From JAWLCA01 sp050485905 (GTDB lineage: Bacteria > Pseudomonadota > Alphaproteobacteria > Rhodobacterales > Rhodobacteraceae): 31,472 nt of DNA. Under the pieces are notes generated by a model. The model ran no database searches. It was not told the origin of the DNA and saw nothing but the letters and a program-made list of their open reading frames with translations. This document shows, in pieces, positions 1 through 7,111 of the stretch. The stretch is from assembly GCA_050485905.1 (NCBI GenBank), contig JBJHCH010000031.1, positions 1 to 31,472 on the forward strand, in the 5' to 3' direction. The position numbers and the translations under genes are program-made. Each line of letters begins with the position of its first letter. Position 1 is the first letter of the stretch.

Positions 1-67
1 GGCCGAGATGGTGCGGAAATACGCGGAACGGTTGACCCCGATGGCACCCGCCCGCATGCGGGCCTGA
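1..67 (+). CDS. C-terminal end of an upstream gene, probably crtE (GGPP synthase)
   Basis: An open frame runs in from the left edge (codons from base 2) and stops at TGA 65-67, giving about 21 C-terminal residues ending in PARMRA. The stop lies one base before the crtF GTG, so the two genes are co-transcribed. In Rhodobacter-type clusters the gene just before crtF is crtE, geranylgeranyl diphosphate synthase, and that is the inference here. The visible residues alone do not identify the family. A perfect 14-bp palindrome sits at 50-63, within the last codons. Confidence 0.5.
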   Translation, partial: AEMVRKYAERLTPMAPARMRA

Positions 68-68
68 G

Positions 69-1217
69 GTGGACGCCGCGCGGCACGACACCGCCCCAAA
101 CCCGCCCCAGGTCGGATTCAACTGGCGTGGCTGGCGCAACCGCCTGATCGCACGCCCCGGCTTTCAACGCTTGGCCGCCCGGATACCGATTCTGCGCCGC
201 TTTGTCCGGGCCGAGGGTCAGGCGCTGTTCGATCTGGTTGCCGGGTTCGTCTACAGTCAGGTTCTGGCGGCGCTAGTTGAACTGGATCTGTTCACCGCGC
301 TGCGCGATATGCCCGCCCGGTCAGGACAACTGTCAGCGCGCTGCGGCATTGCGCCCGACCGCATGGAGATGCTGTTGCAGGCCGGTGCCGCGCTGGGGCT
401 GATGGAGCGACTCGCTGACGGCCGGTTCCAGACATCGCGCAAGGGTGCGGCGCTGCTAGGCGTGCCGGGCCTGCCGCAGATGATCCGGCATCACGCGGTC
501 TTCTACCGTGACATGGCGGACCCTCTGGCACTACTGCGCGGGGAGGGCGAGACGGAACTGGCACGATTCTGGCCCTACGTCTTCGGCGTGTACGGCGAAG
601 TGCCCCCGGATGTCGCTGCCGCCTATTCCGATCTGATGGCCGAGAGCCAGGCGCTGGTCGCCGAGGATACGTTGCGGCAGGTCGATCTTCGCGGCAGCCG
701 GCATCTGCTTGATGTCGGCGGGGGCACCGGGGCGTTTCTTGCCGCGGTCGGCGCCGCGTATCCGGCGGTGCGGATGACGCTCTTCGATCTGCCCGCCGTC
801 GCGCCCGACGCTGCGGCACGATTCGCCGAGGCCGGACTGCAGGGGCGTGTCACCGTCCAGCCCGGTAGTTTCCGTACCGATCTGCTTCCGGACGGGGCAG
901 ATGCGATCAGCCTGATCCGTGTCCTCTACGATCATGCGGACGAGACGGTGGCCGACCTGCTGGCCAAGGTGCACGCGGCACTGCCGCCCGGCGGTCGGGT
1001 GATCGTATCCGAGCCGATGGCGGGAGGCGCGCGCCCAGACGCCGCGGGGGACGCCTACTTCGCTTTCTACACTGCCGCAATGGGCACCGGGCGGGCGCGA
1101 TCACAGGCGTGTATCGCGGACCTTCTGGTGGCTGCTGGCTTTACCGCTGTGCGCTGCCCGCGCCCGTATCGGCCGTTCGTCACCAGCGTCGTCACCGCAG
1201 AAAAGCCAGCGAAATGA
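69..1217 (+). CDS. crtF: Spheroidene-pathway O-methyltransferase CrtF
   Basis: This is a SAM-dependent methyltransferase of the carotenoid branch. It methylates the tertiary hydroxyl of demethylspheroidene/hydroxyneurosporene, producing the methoxy group of spheroidene. The 382-residue product has a winged-helix-like N-terminal half (about residues 50-130, the dimerisation region of plant-type O-methyltransferases) and a Rossmann C-terminal half with the SAM glycine loop LLDVGGGTGAF at about 213-223. Length and order fit CrtF of purple bacteria. The start chosen is GTG 69, one base after the preceding stop; the next in-frame ATG (309) would remove the N-terminal domain. There is no clear Shine-Dalgarno, which fits translational coupling to the upstream gene. 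Position directly before bchC matches Rhodobacter clusters, where crtEF transcripts read through into bchCXYZ and puf. Confidence 0.93.
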   Translation: MDAARHDTAPNPPQVGFNWRGWRNRLIARPGFQRLAARIPILRRFVRAEGQALFDLVAGFVYSQVLAALVELDLFTALRDMPARSGQLSARCGIAPDRMEMLLQAGAALGLMERLADGRFQTSRKGAALLGVPGLPQMIRHHAVFYRDMADPLALLRGEGETELARFWPYVFGVYGEVPPDVAAAYSDLMAESQALVAEDTLRQVDLRGSRHLLDVGGGTGAFLAAVGAAYPAVRMTLFDLPAVAPDAAARFAEAGLQGRVTVQPGSFRTDLLPDGADAISLIRVLYDHADETVADLLAKVHAALPPGGRVIVSEPMAGGARPDAAGDAYFAFYTAAMGTGRARSQACIADLLVAAGFTAVRCPRPYRPFVTSVVTAEKPAK

Positions 1218-1245
1218 AGCGTTCAAAGAAATCTGAAAAAGAACC

Positions 1246-1289
1246 TGTCCAAACGAAATGACAGATGTTAGTGTAAACAAAAGCTGACA
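1246..1289 (+). promoter_or_regulatory. Tandem PpsR/CrtJ operator pair in the bchC promoter
   Basis: There are two perfect TGT-N12-ACA palindromes in the crtF-bchC gap: TGT 1246-1248 with ACA 1261-1263, and TGT 1272-1274 with ACA 1287-1289. The gap between them is 8 bp. This sequence and spacing match what is known of the bchC promoter in Rhodobacter, where the aerobic repressor CrtJ/PpsR binds two such sites cooperatively. The local sequence is AT-rich compared with its surroundings, and a -10-like TAGTGT (1269-1274) overlaps the left half of the second site. The expected effect is repression of bchCXYZ, and of read-through into puf, under oxygen or high light. Confidence 0.85.
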
Positions 1290-1301
1290 CTTGCTGTGTC
1301 A
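1285..1301 (+). repeat. 17-bp inverted repeat beside the second PpsR site
   Basis: TGACAC and GTGTCA are perfect 6-bp arms around a 5-base centre (TTGCT). The left arm overlaps the ACA half of the second TGT-N12-ACA site, so a protein bound here would meet PpsR. It could also be a small hairpin at the start of the bchC transcript. I do not know a regulator for this exact sequence. Confidence 0.5.
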
Positions 1302-1347
1302 ACCAGGCGCGTCGCGCAAAGCGATGCCAAGGCGAGGGAGGAGCGAC

Positions 1348-2289
1348 ATGAAGACCACGGCTGTCATCCTCAACGGTCCGCAGGATCTGGCAATTGGTCC
1401 GGTCGATCTCTCGGTGCCCGGGCCTGCTGATCTTGTGATCGACATCACCCATTCCGGCATCTCCACCGGCACGGAAAAGCTGTTCTGGTCGGGACAGATG
1501 CCGCCGTTTCCGGGCATGGGCTACCCACTGGTTCCGGGCTACGAATCCGCAGGTGAGGTCGTTGAGGCCGGGGCGGATACGCATTTCAAGCCGGGCGACC
1601 GAGTGTTTGTGCCGGGTGCCAACTGCTATGGCGAAGTGAAGGGCCTGTTCGGCGGTGCAAGCCGCCGCATCGTGACCGACGCAGGGCGCGTGACCCGCAT
1701 CGACCCCGCTTTGAAGGCCGAGGGCGCGTTGCTGGCGCTGGCCGCGACGGCGCGCCATGCCATGGCCGGCATGGACAAGGTCATGCCGGATCTGATCGTC
1801 GGTCACGGCGTACTGGGCCGGTTGCTGGCCCGGCTGGCCATCGCCGCCGGATCGCCCGCGCCGACGGTCTGGGAGATTGACAGCAGTCGTGCATCCGGCG
1901 CGACGGACTATCAGGTCATCCACCCGGATGCTGATCCGCGCCGTGACTATCGCGCGATCTATGACGCCTCGGGCAACGGCGATCTGCTCAACACGCTGAT
2001 CACCCGTATCGCGCGGGGCGGCGAGGTGGTGCTGGCGGGCTTCTACACCCAGCCCCTGAGCTTTGCCTTTCCGCCAGCCTTCATGAAGGAAGCGCGGCTG
2101 CGGATCGCCGCGGAATGGACCCGCGAGGATTTGCTCGCCACGCGGTCGCTGGTCGAATCCGGTGCCCTGTCGCTGGCCGGCCTGATCACCCACGAAGCCG
2201 CGGCGGGCGATGCGCCCTCGGCCTATCGCACCGCATTCGAGGATTCGGCCTGCCTGAAAATGATCCTGGACTGGAGAGCTGTCGCATGA
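1348..2289 (+). CDS. bchC: 3-hydroxyethyl bacteriochlorophyllide a dehydrogenase BchC
   Basis: BchC oxidises the C3 hydroxyethyl group to the acetyl group of bacteriochlorophyllide a, late in bacteriochlorophyll synthesis. The 313-residue protein is a medium-chain dehydrogenase/reductase: a GroES-like N-terminal half with the conserved ISTGTEKLFW and PGYESAGEV stretches, then a Rossmann domain around GHGVLGRLLARLA. Length matches BchC of Rhodobacter. The start is ATG 1348, because GAGGGAGGAG (1334-1343) is an excellent ribosome-binding site; a longer frame back to 1291 begins inside the promoter region. The stop overlaps the bchX ATG (ATGA, 2286-2289), so translation is coupled. It is controlled by the PpsR site pair just upstream. 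Confidence 0.95.
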   Translation: MKTTAVILNGPQDLAIGPVDLSVPGPADLVIDITHSGISTGTEKLFWSGQMPPFPGMGYPLVPGYESAGEVVEAGADTHFKPGDRVFVPGANCYGEVKGLFGGASRRIVTDAGRVTRIDPALKAEGALLALAATARHAMAGMDKVMPDLIVGHGVLGRLLARLAIAAGSPAPTVWEIDSSRASGATDYQVIHPDADPRRDYRAIYDASGNGDLLNTLITRIARGGEVVLAGFYTQPLSFAFPPAFMKEARLRIAAEWTREDLLATRSLVESGALSLAGLITHEAAAGDAPSAYRTAFEDSACLKMILDWRAVA

Positions 2290-3290
2290 CGCTTGACGTG
2301 CCGAACCTTAAAGATTTCGACCAACGCCTGCGGGACGAAGCGCACGAGGAGCCCACGCTGGAGGTGCCGCAGGACCCGCCCAGCAAGAAGACCCAGATCA
2401 TCGCGATCTACGGCAAGGGCGGCATCGGCAAGTCCTTCACGCTGGCGAACCTGAGCCACATGATGGCCGAGCAGGGCAAGCGCGTGCTGCTGATCGGCTG
2501 CGACCCCAAGTCCGACACCACCAGCCTGCTGTTCGGCGGCAAGGCGTGTCCCACGATCATCGAGACTTCGACCCGCAAGAAGCTAGCGGGCGAAGAAGTG
2601 AAGATCGGCGACGTCTGTTTCAAGCGCGGCGGTGTCTTCGCAATGGAACTGGGCGGGCCGGAAGTGGGCCGCGGCTGCGGCGGGCGCGGGATCATCCATG
2701 GTTTCGAGTTGCTGGAGAAACTGGGGTTCCACGACTGGGATTTCGACTATGTGCTGCTCGATTTCCTGGGCGACGTGGTCTGCGGCGGCTTTGGCCTGCC
2801 GATCGCGCGGGACATGGCGCAGAAGGTGATCCTGGTTGCGTCGAACGACCTGCAATCGCTCTATGTCGCCAACAACGTCTGCTCGGCGGTGGAGTATTTC
2901 CGCAAGCTGGGCGGGAACGTCGGGGTCGCCGGCCTGGTCATCAACAAGGACGATCATTCCGGCGAGGCGCAGGCTTTCGCCAAGGCGGTCAACATCCCGG
3001 TTCTGGCCGCGATCCCGCAGGATGACGACCTGCGCAAGAAATCCGCGAACTACCAGATCGTCGGCACGTCGGCCAGCCAGTGGGGTGGGCTGTTCGGGGA
3101 ACTGGCCGAGGCCGTGAGCCTTGCCCCCCCGGTTCGGCCGAAGCCGCTGGATCAGGACGGGCTGCTGGGTCTGTTCGACGCCAAGGATACCGGCGGCGAT
3201 TACCAGCTTGTGCCGGCGTCGGACGCCGACATGCGCGGCAAATACGCCAAACGGAAGAAATCACTGGAAGTGGTCTACGACGATGTTTGA
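2286..3290 (+). CDS. bchX: Chlorophyllide a oxidoreductase iron protein BchX
   Basis: This is the homodimeric reductase (L-protein type) that passes electrons, with ATP hydrolysis, to BchYZ for reduction of ring B of chlorophyllide a. It is nitrogenase NifH-like. The 334 residues contain the P-loop GKGGIGKS (43-50), a switch region GCDPKSDTTS (71-80), and the two cysteines expected to bind the intersubunit [4Fe-4S] cluster, C131 (GRGCGGRG) and C166 (VVCGGFG). The N-terminal extension before the P-loop, about 35 residues, is typical of BchX and separates it from BchL. The start ATG 2286 overlaps the bchC stop and has GGAG at 2273-2276. The frame is open further upstream to 2115, but that part lies inside bchC. 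The last 8 bases overlap a small ORF. Confidence 0.96.
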   Translation: MTLDVPNLKDFDQRLRDEAHEEPTLEVPQDPPSKKTQIIAIYGKGGIGKSFTLANLSHMMAEQGKRVLLIGCDPKSDTTSLLFGGKACPTIIETSTRKKLAGEEVKIGDVCFKRGGVFAMELGGPEVGRGCGGRGIIHGFELLEKLGFHDWDFDYVLLDFLGDVVCGGFGLPIARDMAQKVILVASNDLQSLYVANNVCSAVEYFRKLGGNVGVAGLVINKDDHSGEAQAFAKAVNIPVLAAIPQDDDLRKKSANYQIVGTSASQWGGLFGELAEAVSLAPPVRPKPLDQDGLLGLFDAKDTGGDYQLVPASDADMRGKYAKRKKSLEVVYDDV

Positions 3291-3429
3291 CCTCGACGCC
3301 CTTGCCCGCCTGGACAACGGCCTGGCAACATTGACCCGCCGCGATCCGCCGCAGGCGCGCGAAGAACCGCAGCGTCAGGCTGCGGGGACCGCGCGGGGCT
3401 GCCCCCATGCCGAGGGACGCGCGGCATGA
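3283..3429 (+). CDS. Small coupled ORF between bchX and bchY, unknown function
   Basis: This 48-codon frame starts at ATG 3283, overlaps the bchX stop by 8 bases and ends at TGA 3427-3429, overlapping the bchY start as ATGA. The product begins MFDLDALARLDNGL, then becomes rich in Gln, Arg, Ala and Pro, with one Cys near the end (GCPHAEG). A rough count gives about 75 percent G or C at third positions, compatible with coding. The ribosome-binding site is only moderate (GGAAG about 14 bases upstream), so translation would rest on coupling to bchX. I recognise no family. It could be a real small subunit or regulator of the oxidoreductase, a leader that couples bchX to bchY, or a chance open frame. 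Its fit to both neighbouring genes is the main support. Confidence 0.5.
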   Translation: MFDLDALARLDNGLATLTRRDPPQAREEPQRQAAGTARGCPHAEGRAA

Positions 3430-4991
3430 CCGAGGTTCGCTACGATACCGCCCACGCGGCGCAGGTGATCGAGGGCGACGCCCGCGATGACGGCGCGCCG
3501 TCGGGGGCCGGGGTCGATGGCTTGGGTTGCCATGTGGGCGCGGCTGAGATGATGAAAGCCGCGCGGATGGCCGGGAAATCGGAAATCCTCGACCAGTATG
3601 CACAGGATTATCCACAAGGCCCGCACGATCAGCCGCAAAGCATGTGCCCGGCCTTCGGGTCGTTACGCGTGGGTCTGCGGATGCGGCGTGTGGGCACGGT
3701 GCTGTCCGGTTCGGCCTGCTGCGTCTATGGCCTGACCTTCGTGTCGCATTTCTACGGCGCGCGGCGGTCGGTCGGGTATGTGCCTTTCAACTCTGAAACG
3801 CTCGTCACCGGCAAGCTGTTCGAGGATATCCGGGAGGCCGTGCACGAGATGGCCGACCCCGACCGCTATGACGCGATCGTGGTGACGAACCTGTGCGTTC
3901 CCACGGCGAGCGGCGTGCCGCTGCGGCTTTTGCCCACGGAAATCAACGGGGTGCGGATCGTCGGCATCGACGTGCCGGGCTTCGGTGTGCCGACCCATGC
4001 CGAGGCGAAGGACGTGCTGGCGGGGGCGATGCTGAACTATGCGCGGGCCGAGGCCGAGGCCGGGCCGGTGCAGTCGCCGCAGGGCGGGAGGCATGATCGG
4101 CCCACGGTTGCCCTGCTGGGAGAGATGTTCCCGGCGGATCCGATGATGATCGGCGCGATGCTTGCGCCGATGGGGCTGGCGGCGGGGCCGGTGGTGCCTT
4201 GTCGGGAATGGCGAGAGTTGTATGCGGCGCTGGATTGCGGTGTCGCGGCGGCGATTCATCCGTTCTACACAGCCGCGATGCGCGAGTTTTCGGCGGCGGG
4301 TCGGCCCATCGTCGGATCGGCGCCGGTGGGGCATGACGGGACGGCGCTTTGGCTGCGGAATATCGGTGAAGCCTTTGGGATCGCTGCGGAAAAGGTCTCC
4401 GCCGCCCAGAACGCGTTCCTGCCGGCAATAAAGGGGGCGCTGGCGGCTACGCCGATCAACGGGACGATCACCCTGTCGGGGTATGAGGGGTCGGAGCTTC
4501 TGGTCGCCAGGTTGCTGATCGAGAGCGGGGCGGAGGTGCCCTATGTGGGCACCGCCTGCTTCCCCACAGAGCAATCGCGCGCCGACCGGGAATGGCTGGA
4601 AAACCAAGGGGTTAAAGTCAAGTATCGGGCCAGTCTGGAGGACGACTGCGCGGCGATGGAGGCGGTGCGGCCGGACCTGGCGATCGGCACCACGCCGGTG
4701 GTGCAGAAGGCCAAGGAGCTGGGGATTCCGGGGCTTTATTTCACCAATCTGATCTCGGCGCGCCCGCTGATGGGGCCGGCAGGGGCGGGGTCGTTGCAAC
4801 AGGTCGTCAACGCGGCCATCGGCAATAAAACCCGCATGAATCATATGGTTAGCTTCTTCGAGGGGGTCGGTCACGGCGACACCTCGGGGGTATGGGAGGG
4901 TGAGCCCAACGTCCAGCCGCAGTTCCGCGCGGCCTATCAGAAAAAGCTCGACAAGAAGGCCCGTGCGGCCAAGGCGGAGGAGATGATCTGA
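3426..4991 (+). CDS. bchY: Chlorophyllide a oxidoreductase subunit BchY
   Basis: BchY is the NifD-like half of the catalytic (BchY/BchZ)2 component that reduces the C7=C8 bond of chlorophyllide a. The product has 521 residues. Three cysteines fit the expected [4Fe-4S] ligands: C74 (SMCPAFG), C99 (SACCVYG; C98 is adjacent) and C157 (NLCVPTA). From memory, Roseobacter denitrificans BchY uses C62, C87 and C145; each is offset here by exactly 12, so this protein has about 12 extra N-terminal residues. The fourth ligand comes from BchZ. The start ATG 3426 has GAGGGA at 3412-3417 and overlaps the stop of the small ORF upstream. The C-terminal tail is Lys-rich (about the last 20 residues). Confidence 0.96.
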   Translation: MTEVRYDTAHAAQVIEGDARDDGAPSGAGVDGLGCHVGAAEMMKAARMAGKSEILDQYAQDYPQGPHDQPQSMCPAFGSLRVGLRMRRVGTVLSGSACCVYGLTFVSHFYGARRSVGYVPFNSETLVTGKLFEDIREAVHEMADPDRYDAIVVTNLCVPTASGVPLRLLPTEINGVRIVGIDVPGFGVPTHAEAKDVLAGAMLNYARAEAEAGPVQSPQGGRHDRPTVALLGEMFPADPMMIGAMLAPMGLAAGPVVPCREWRELYAALDCGVAAAIHPFYTAAMREFSAAGRPIVGSAPVGHDGTALWLRNIGEAFGIAAEKVSAAQNAFLPAIKGALAATPINGTITLSGYEGSELLVARLLIESGAEVPYVGTACFPTEQSRADREWLENQGVKVKYRASLEDDCAAMEAVRPDLAIGTTPVVQKAKELGIPGLYFTNLISARPLMGPAGAGSLQQVVNAAIGNKTRMNHMVSFFEGVGHGDTSGVWEGEPNVQPQFRAAYQKKLDKKARAAKAEEMI

Positions 4992-5134
4992 TGCCAGGCC
5001 CCGCCCCGAAAACCCGTATGCACACAACGTATGTTTCACGTGCATCTGCCGTGCATACAACGTGCATACCTAAAAAACGCGCAACTCGGCCGCTCATGTG
5101 CATCAGCGCACAGATCCCGGTGGCGCCATGCTGA
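4991..5134 (+). CDS. Possible 47-aa leader ORF between bchY and bchZ
   Basis: An ATG at 4991 shares a base with the bchY stop (TGATG). The frame stays open for 47 codons and ends at TGA 5132-5134, just inside bchZ, overlapping its ATG at 5128. The arrangement would allow stepwise translational coupling across the gap. Third positions are far less GC-biased than in the neighbours, and much of the frame is the 11-bp repeat, so coding is doubtful. The product would be basic, with three Cys and no recognisable family. Most likely it is translated only as a coupler, or not at all. Confidence 0.25.
   Translation: MPGPAPKTRMHTTYVSRASAVHTTCIPKKRATRPLMCISAQIPVAPC
5028..5071 (+). repeat. Four-copy 11-bp tandem repeat upstream of bchZ
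   Basis: Units begin at 5028, 5039, 5050 and 5061, each exactly 11 bp apart. They start CGTATGT once and then CGTGCAT three times, with four variable bases after each. GTATGCAC (5016-5023) forms inverted arms with GTGCATAC at 5051-5058 and 5062-5069, so alternative hairpins are possible in mRNA. An 11-bp period puts each unit on nearly the same face of the helix. A slipped-strand expansion is equally possible. Confidence 0.75.
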
Positions 5135-6606
5135 TCCAGGACCATGACCGGGCGGGGGGCTACTGGGGCGCGGTCTATGCCTTTACCGCGATCAAGGGAC
5201 TTCAGGTGGTGATCGATGGGCCGGTAGGCTGCGAGAACCTGCCGGTCACGTCCGTGCTGCACTACACCGACGCGCTGCCACCGCACGAACTGCCCATCGT
5301 CGTCACCGGCCTGTCCGAGGACGAGATGGGCAAGGGCACCGAGGATGCGATGAAGCGCGCCTGGGATACGCTGGACCCGGCGCTGCCGGCGGTCGTGGTC
5401 ACCGGCTCCATCGCCGAGATGATCGGCGGAGGCGTCACGCCGCAGGGCACCAGCATCCAGCGCTTCCTGCCGCGCACCATTGACGAGGATCAGTGGGAAA
5501 GCGCCGACCGGGCGATGACCTGGCTGTTCACCGAGTTCGGTCAGACCAAGGGGCGGATGCCGAAGGAAGCCAAGCGCGAAGAGGGTGCCAAGCCACGCGT
5601 CAACATCCTTGGTCCGATGTATGGCGTCTTCAACATGCCGAGCGACCTGGCCGAGATACGCCGGCTGGTCGAGGGGATCGGCGCCGAGATCAACATGGTC
5701 ATGCCGCTGGGCGCGCATCTGGCCGACATGAACAAGCTCGTGAATGCAGACGTTAATGTTGTCATGTACCGCGAGTTCGGGCGGGGGCTGGCCGAGGTGC
5801 TGGGCAAGCCCTATCTGCAGGCGCCCGTCGGGATCGAGTCCACAACAGCGTTTCTTCGGGCGCTGGGTGATCTCCTTGGGCTCGATCCCGAGCCCTTCAT
5901 CGACCGCGAGAAACACTCGACGATCAAGCCGGTCTGGGATCTGTGGCGGTCGGTCACGCAGGATTTCTTTGCCACAGCCAGTTTTGCCATCGTGGCGAAT
6001 GAGACCTATGCCCGCGGCATCCGCAAGTATCTGGAGGATGACCTGGGTCTGCCCTGCGCCTTTGCAGTAGCCCGCGTGCGCGGCAAGAAGACCAACAACA
6101 ACGAGGTGCGCGCGCTGATGCACCAGAAGCGCCCGCTGGTGGTGCTGGGGTCGATCAACGAGAAGATGTATCTGGCCGAGATGTCGGCCGGGCACGGGCC
6201 GCGGCCCACGTTCATTCCCGCCAGCTTTCCGGGCGCCGCGATCCGCCGCGCCACCGGCACGCCGATGATGGGCTATGCGGGTGCAACCTATCTGTTGCAG
6301 GAAGTCTGCAATTCGCTGTTCGACGCGCTGTTCCACATCCTGCCGCTGGCCAGCGACATGGACAGCGCCGCCGCCACCCCCGCCACATTGCGCCGCGACT
6401 TCCCCTGGGACGATGACGCCCAGCGCCTGCTGGACCGCATCGTGGCGGAACACCCGATACTCACCCGCATCTCTGCGGCGCGAAACCTGCGCGATCTGGC
6501 CGAGAAGGCCGCGCTGGAACAGGGCGCGGAGCGCGTGGTGCTGGAAACCGTGCGGGCGCTGTCGCCCGCGGGAATGGACGTAACCGAGAAGGGAGGATCG
6601 GCATGA
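5128..6606 (+). CDS. bchZ: Chlorophyllide a oxidoreductase subunit BchZ
   Basis: BchZ is the NifK-like half of the catalytic component of chlorophyllide a oxidoreductase; with BchX and BchY it makes the bacteriochlorin ring. The 492-residue length matches other BchZ proteins. The N-terminus has the family signature DHDRAGGYWGAVYAFTAIKG, and C35 in GPVGCENLPV is the expected single BchZ ligand of the [4Fe-4S] cluster. The start is ATG 5128 because homologues begin at this DHDRAGG segment. A GTG at 5098 would add ten residues not seen in the family. Ribosome-binding sequence before 5128 is weak, so coupling from the small ORF upstream may matter. A TGTGC-N6-GCACA inverted repeat lies at 5097-5112. 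The stop overlaps the pufQ start (ATGA 6603-6606). Confidence 0.95.
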   Translation: MLIQDHDRAGGYWGAVYAFTAIKGLQVVIDGPVGCENLPVTSVLHYTDALPPHELPIVVTGLSEDEMGKGTEDAMKRAWDTLDPALPAVVVTGSIAEMIGGGVTPQGTSIQRFLPRTIDEDQWESADRAMTWLFTEFGQTKGRMPKEAKREEGAKPRVNILGPMYGVFNMPSDLAEIRRLVEGIGAEINMVMPLGAHLADMNKLVNADVNVVMYREFGRGLAEVLGKPYLQAPVGIESTTAFLRALGDLLGLDPEPFIDREKHSTIKPVWDLWRSVTQDFFATASFAIVANETYARGIRKYLEDDLGLPCAFAVARVRGKKTNNNEVRALMHQKRPLVVLGSINEKMYLAEMSAGHGPRPTFIPASFPGAAIRRATGTPMMGYAGATYLLQEVCNSLFDALFHILPLASDMDSAAATPATLRRDFPWDDDAQRLLDRIVAEHPILTRISAARNLRDLAEKAALEQGAERVVLETVRALSPAGMDVTEKGGSA

Positions 6607-6824
6607 CCGACCAGACCACGAACGGACTTGGCCGCAGCCATGCGAAGCCGTCGAAGACTGAGTTTCGCGTCTATTTCGCGATCATCTTCGCCGCGACGCT
6701 GCCGCTGGCGACGCTGACCTGGGCGCTGGCGCTGCTGAAGGGCGGCCGGCTGCCCGAAAAGGGGCCGGTGGCCCGGGCCTGGACACAGGCACGGATCATC
6801 ACGCCCGCGATTTTCTCCGCCTGA
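6603..6824 (+). CDS. pufQ: PufQ, bacteriochlorophyll-synthesis regulator
   Basis: This is a 73-residue membrane protein; the R. capsulatus homologue has 74. It has one hydrophobic segment at about residues 24-45, followed by the family's conserved end, here GPVARAWTQARIITPAIF. PufQ is needed for normal bacteriochlorophyll levels in Rhodobacter and has been proposed to help shape or carry pigment intermediates and to act on ferrochelatase; its exact biochemical role is still debated. The start overlaps the bchZ stop, with GGGAGGA (6590s) as ribosome-binding site. It is the first gene of the puf transcript, so bchZ 3' sequence is expected to hold puf promoter elements, which I could not pinpoint. 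Confidence 0.92.
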   Translation: MTDQTTNGLGRSHAKPSKTEFRVYFAIIFAATLPLATLTWALALLKGGRLPEKGPVARAWTQARIITPAIFSA

Positions 6825-6945
6825 GAGGCGGACATCGAGGTTCGTCCCTCCCCCCGGTGGGGCGAATGGCTGGGCTGGCATGAGGCCAGTTCGGGACCCG
6901 GCCGCCGGGGTGCGCGGCATCGGTCAAACTTTTCCGGAGGAAAAT
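6825..6945 (+). promoter_or_regulatory. pufQ-pufB leader with short hairpins and strong RBS
   Basis: This 121-bp gap carries three small GC-rich stem-loops in a row: CCCC/GGGG at 6852-6862, CTGGC/GCCAG with loop ATGAG at 6875-6889, and CCCGG/CCGGG at 6897-6909. A very strong ribosome-binding site, GGAGGA (6936-6941), precedes pufB. In Rhodobacter the region before pufB is where the primary puf mRNA is cut to give stable pufBA message. I infer a similar role. No T-run follows any stem, so these are not intrinsic terminators. Confidence 0.5.
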
Positions 6946-7095
6946 ATGGCTGATAACTCCGACCTGTCCTTTACGGGTCTTACCGACGAGCAGGCGCAGG
7001 AACTGCACGCGGTGTATATGAGCGGGCTCTGGCTGTTCTCGGCCGTCGCCATCGTCGCCCATATCGCCACGTACATCTGGGCGCCGTGGTTCTGA
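6946..7095 (+). CDS. pufB: LH1 antenna beta polypeptide PufB
   Basis: PufB is the beta chain of the light-harvesting 1 ring. It is a 49-residue single-span membrane protein whose histidine binds bacteriochlorophyll a. The sequence has the acidic cytoplasmic N-terminus, LTDEQAQELHAVYMSGLWLF, then the transmembrane segment. H21 is the conserved interface His and H39 (VAHIATYIW) the pigment ligand. The C-terminal WAPWF is typical of LH1 beta. The ATG at 6946 follows GGAGGA by 4-5 bases. pufA follows after 16 bases. Confidence 0.96.
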   Translation: MADNSDLSFTGLTDEQAQELHAVYMSGLWLFSAVAIVAHIATYIWAPWF

Positions 7096-7111
7096 GGGAG
7101 AGGGAAACAAA

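Noticed and set aside
1192..2193. A 333-codon minus-strand frame across bchC and its promoter
   Set aside because: It is a shadow of bchC and overlaps the PpsR operator pair; no family motif.
5016..5071. A CRISPR array or toxin-antitoxin locus in the bchY-bchZ gap
   Set aside because: Units are only 11 bp with 4 variable bases, too short for repeat and spacer. The 47-codon frame has no toxin or antitoxin features.
5098..5127. An upstream GTG start for bchZ
   Set aside because: It would add ten residues before the conserved DHDRAGGYWG terminus and lies in the repeat-bearing gap.
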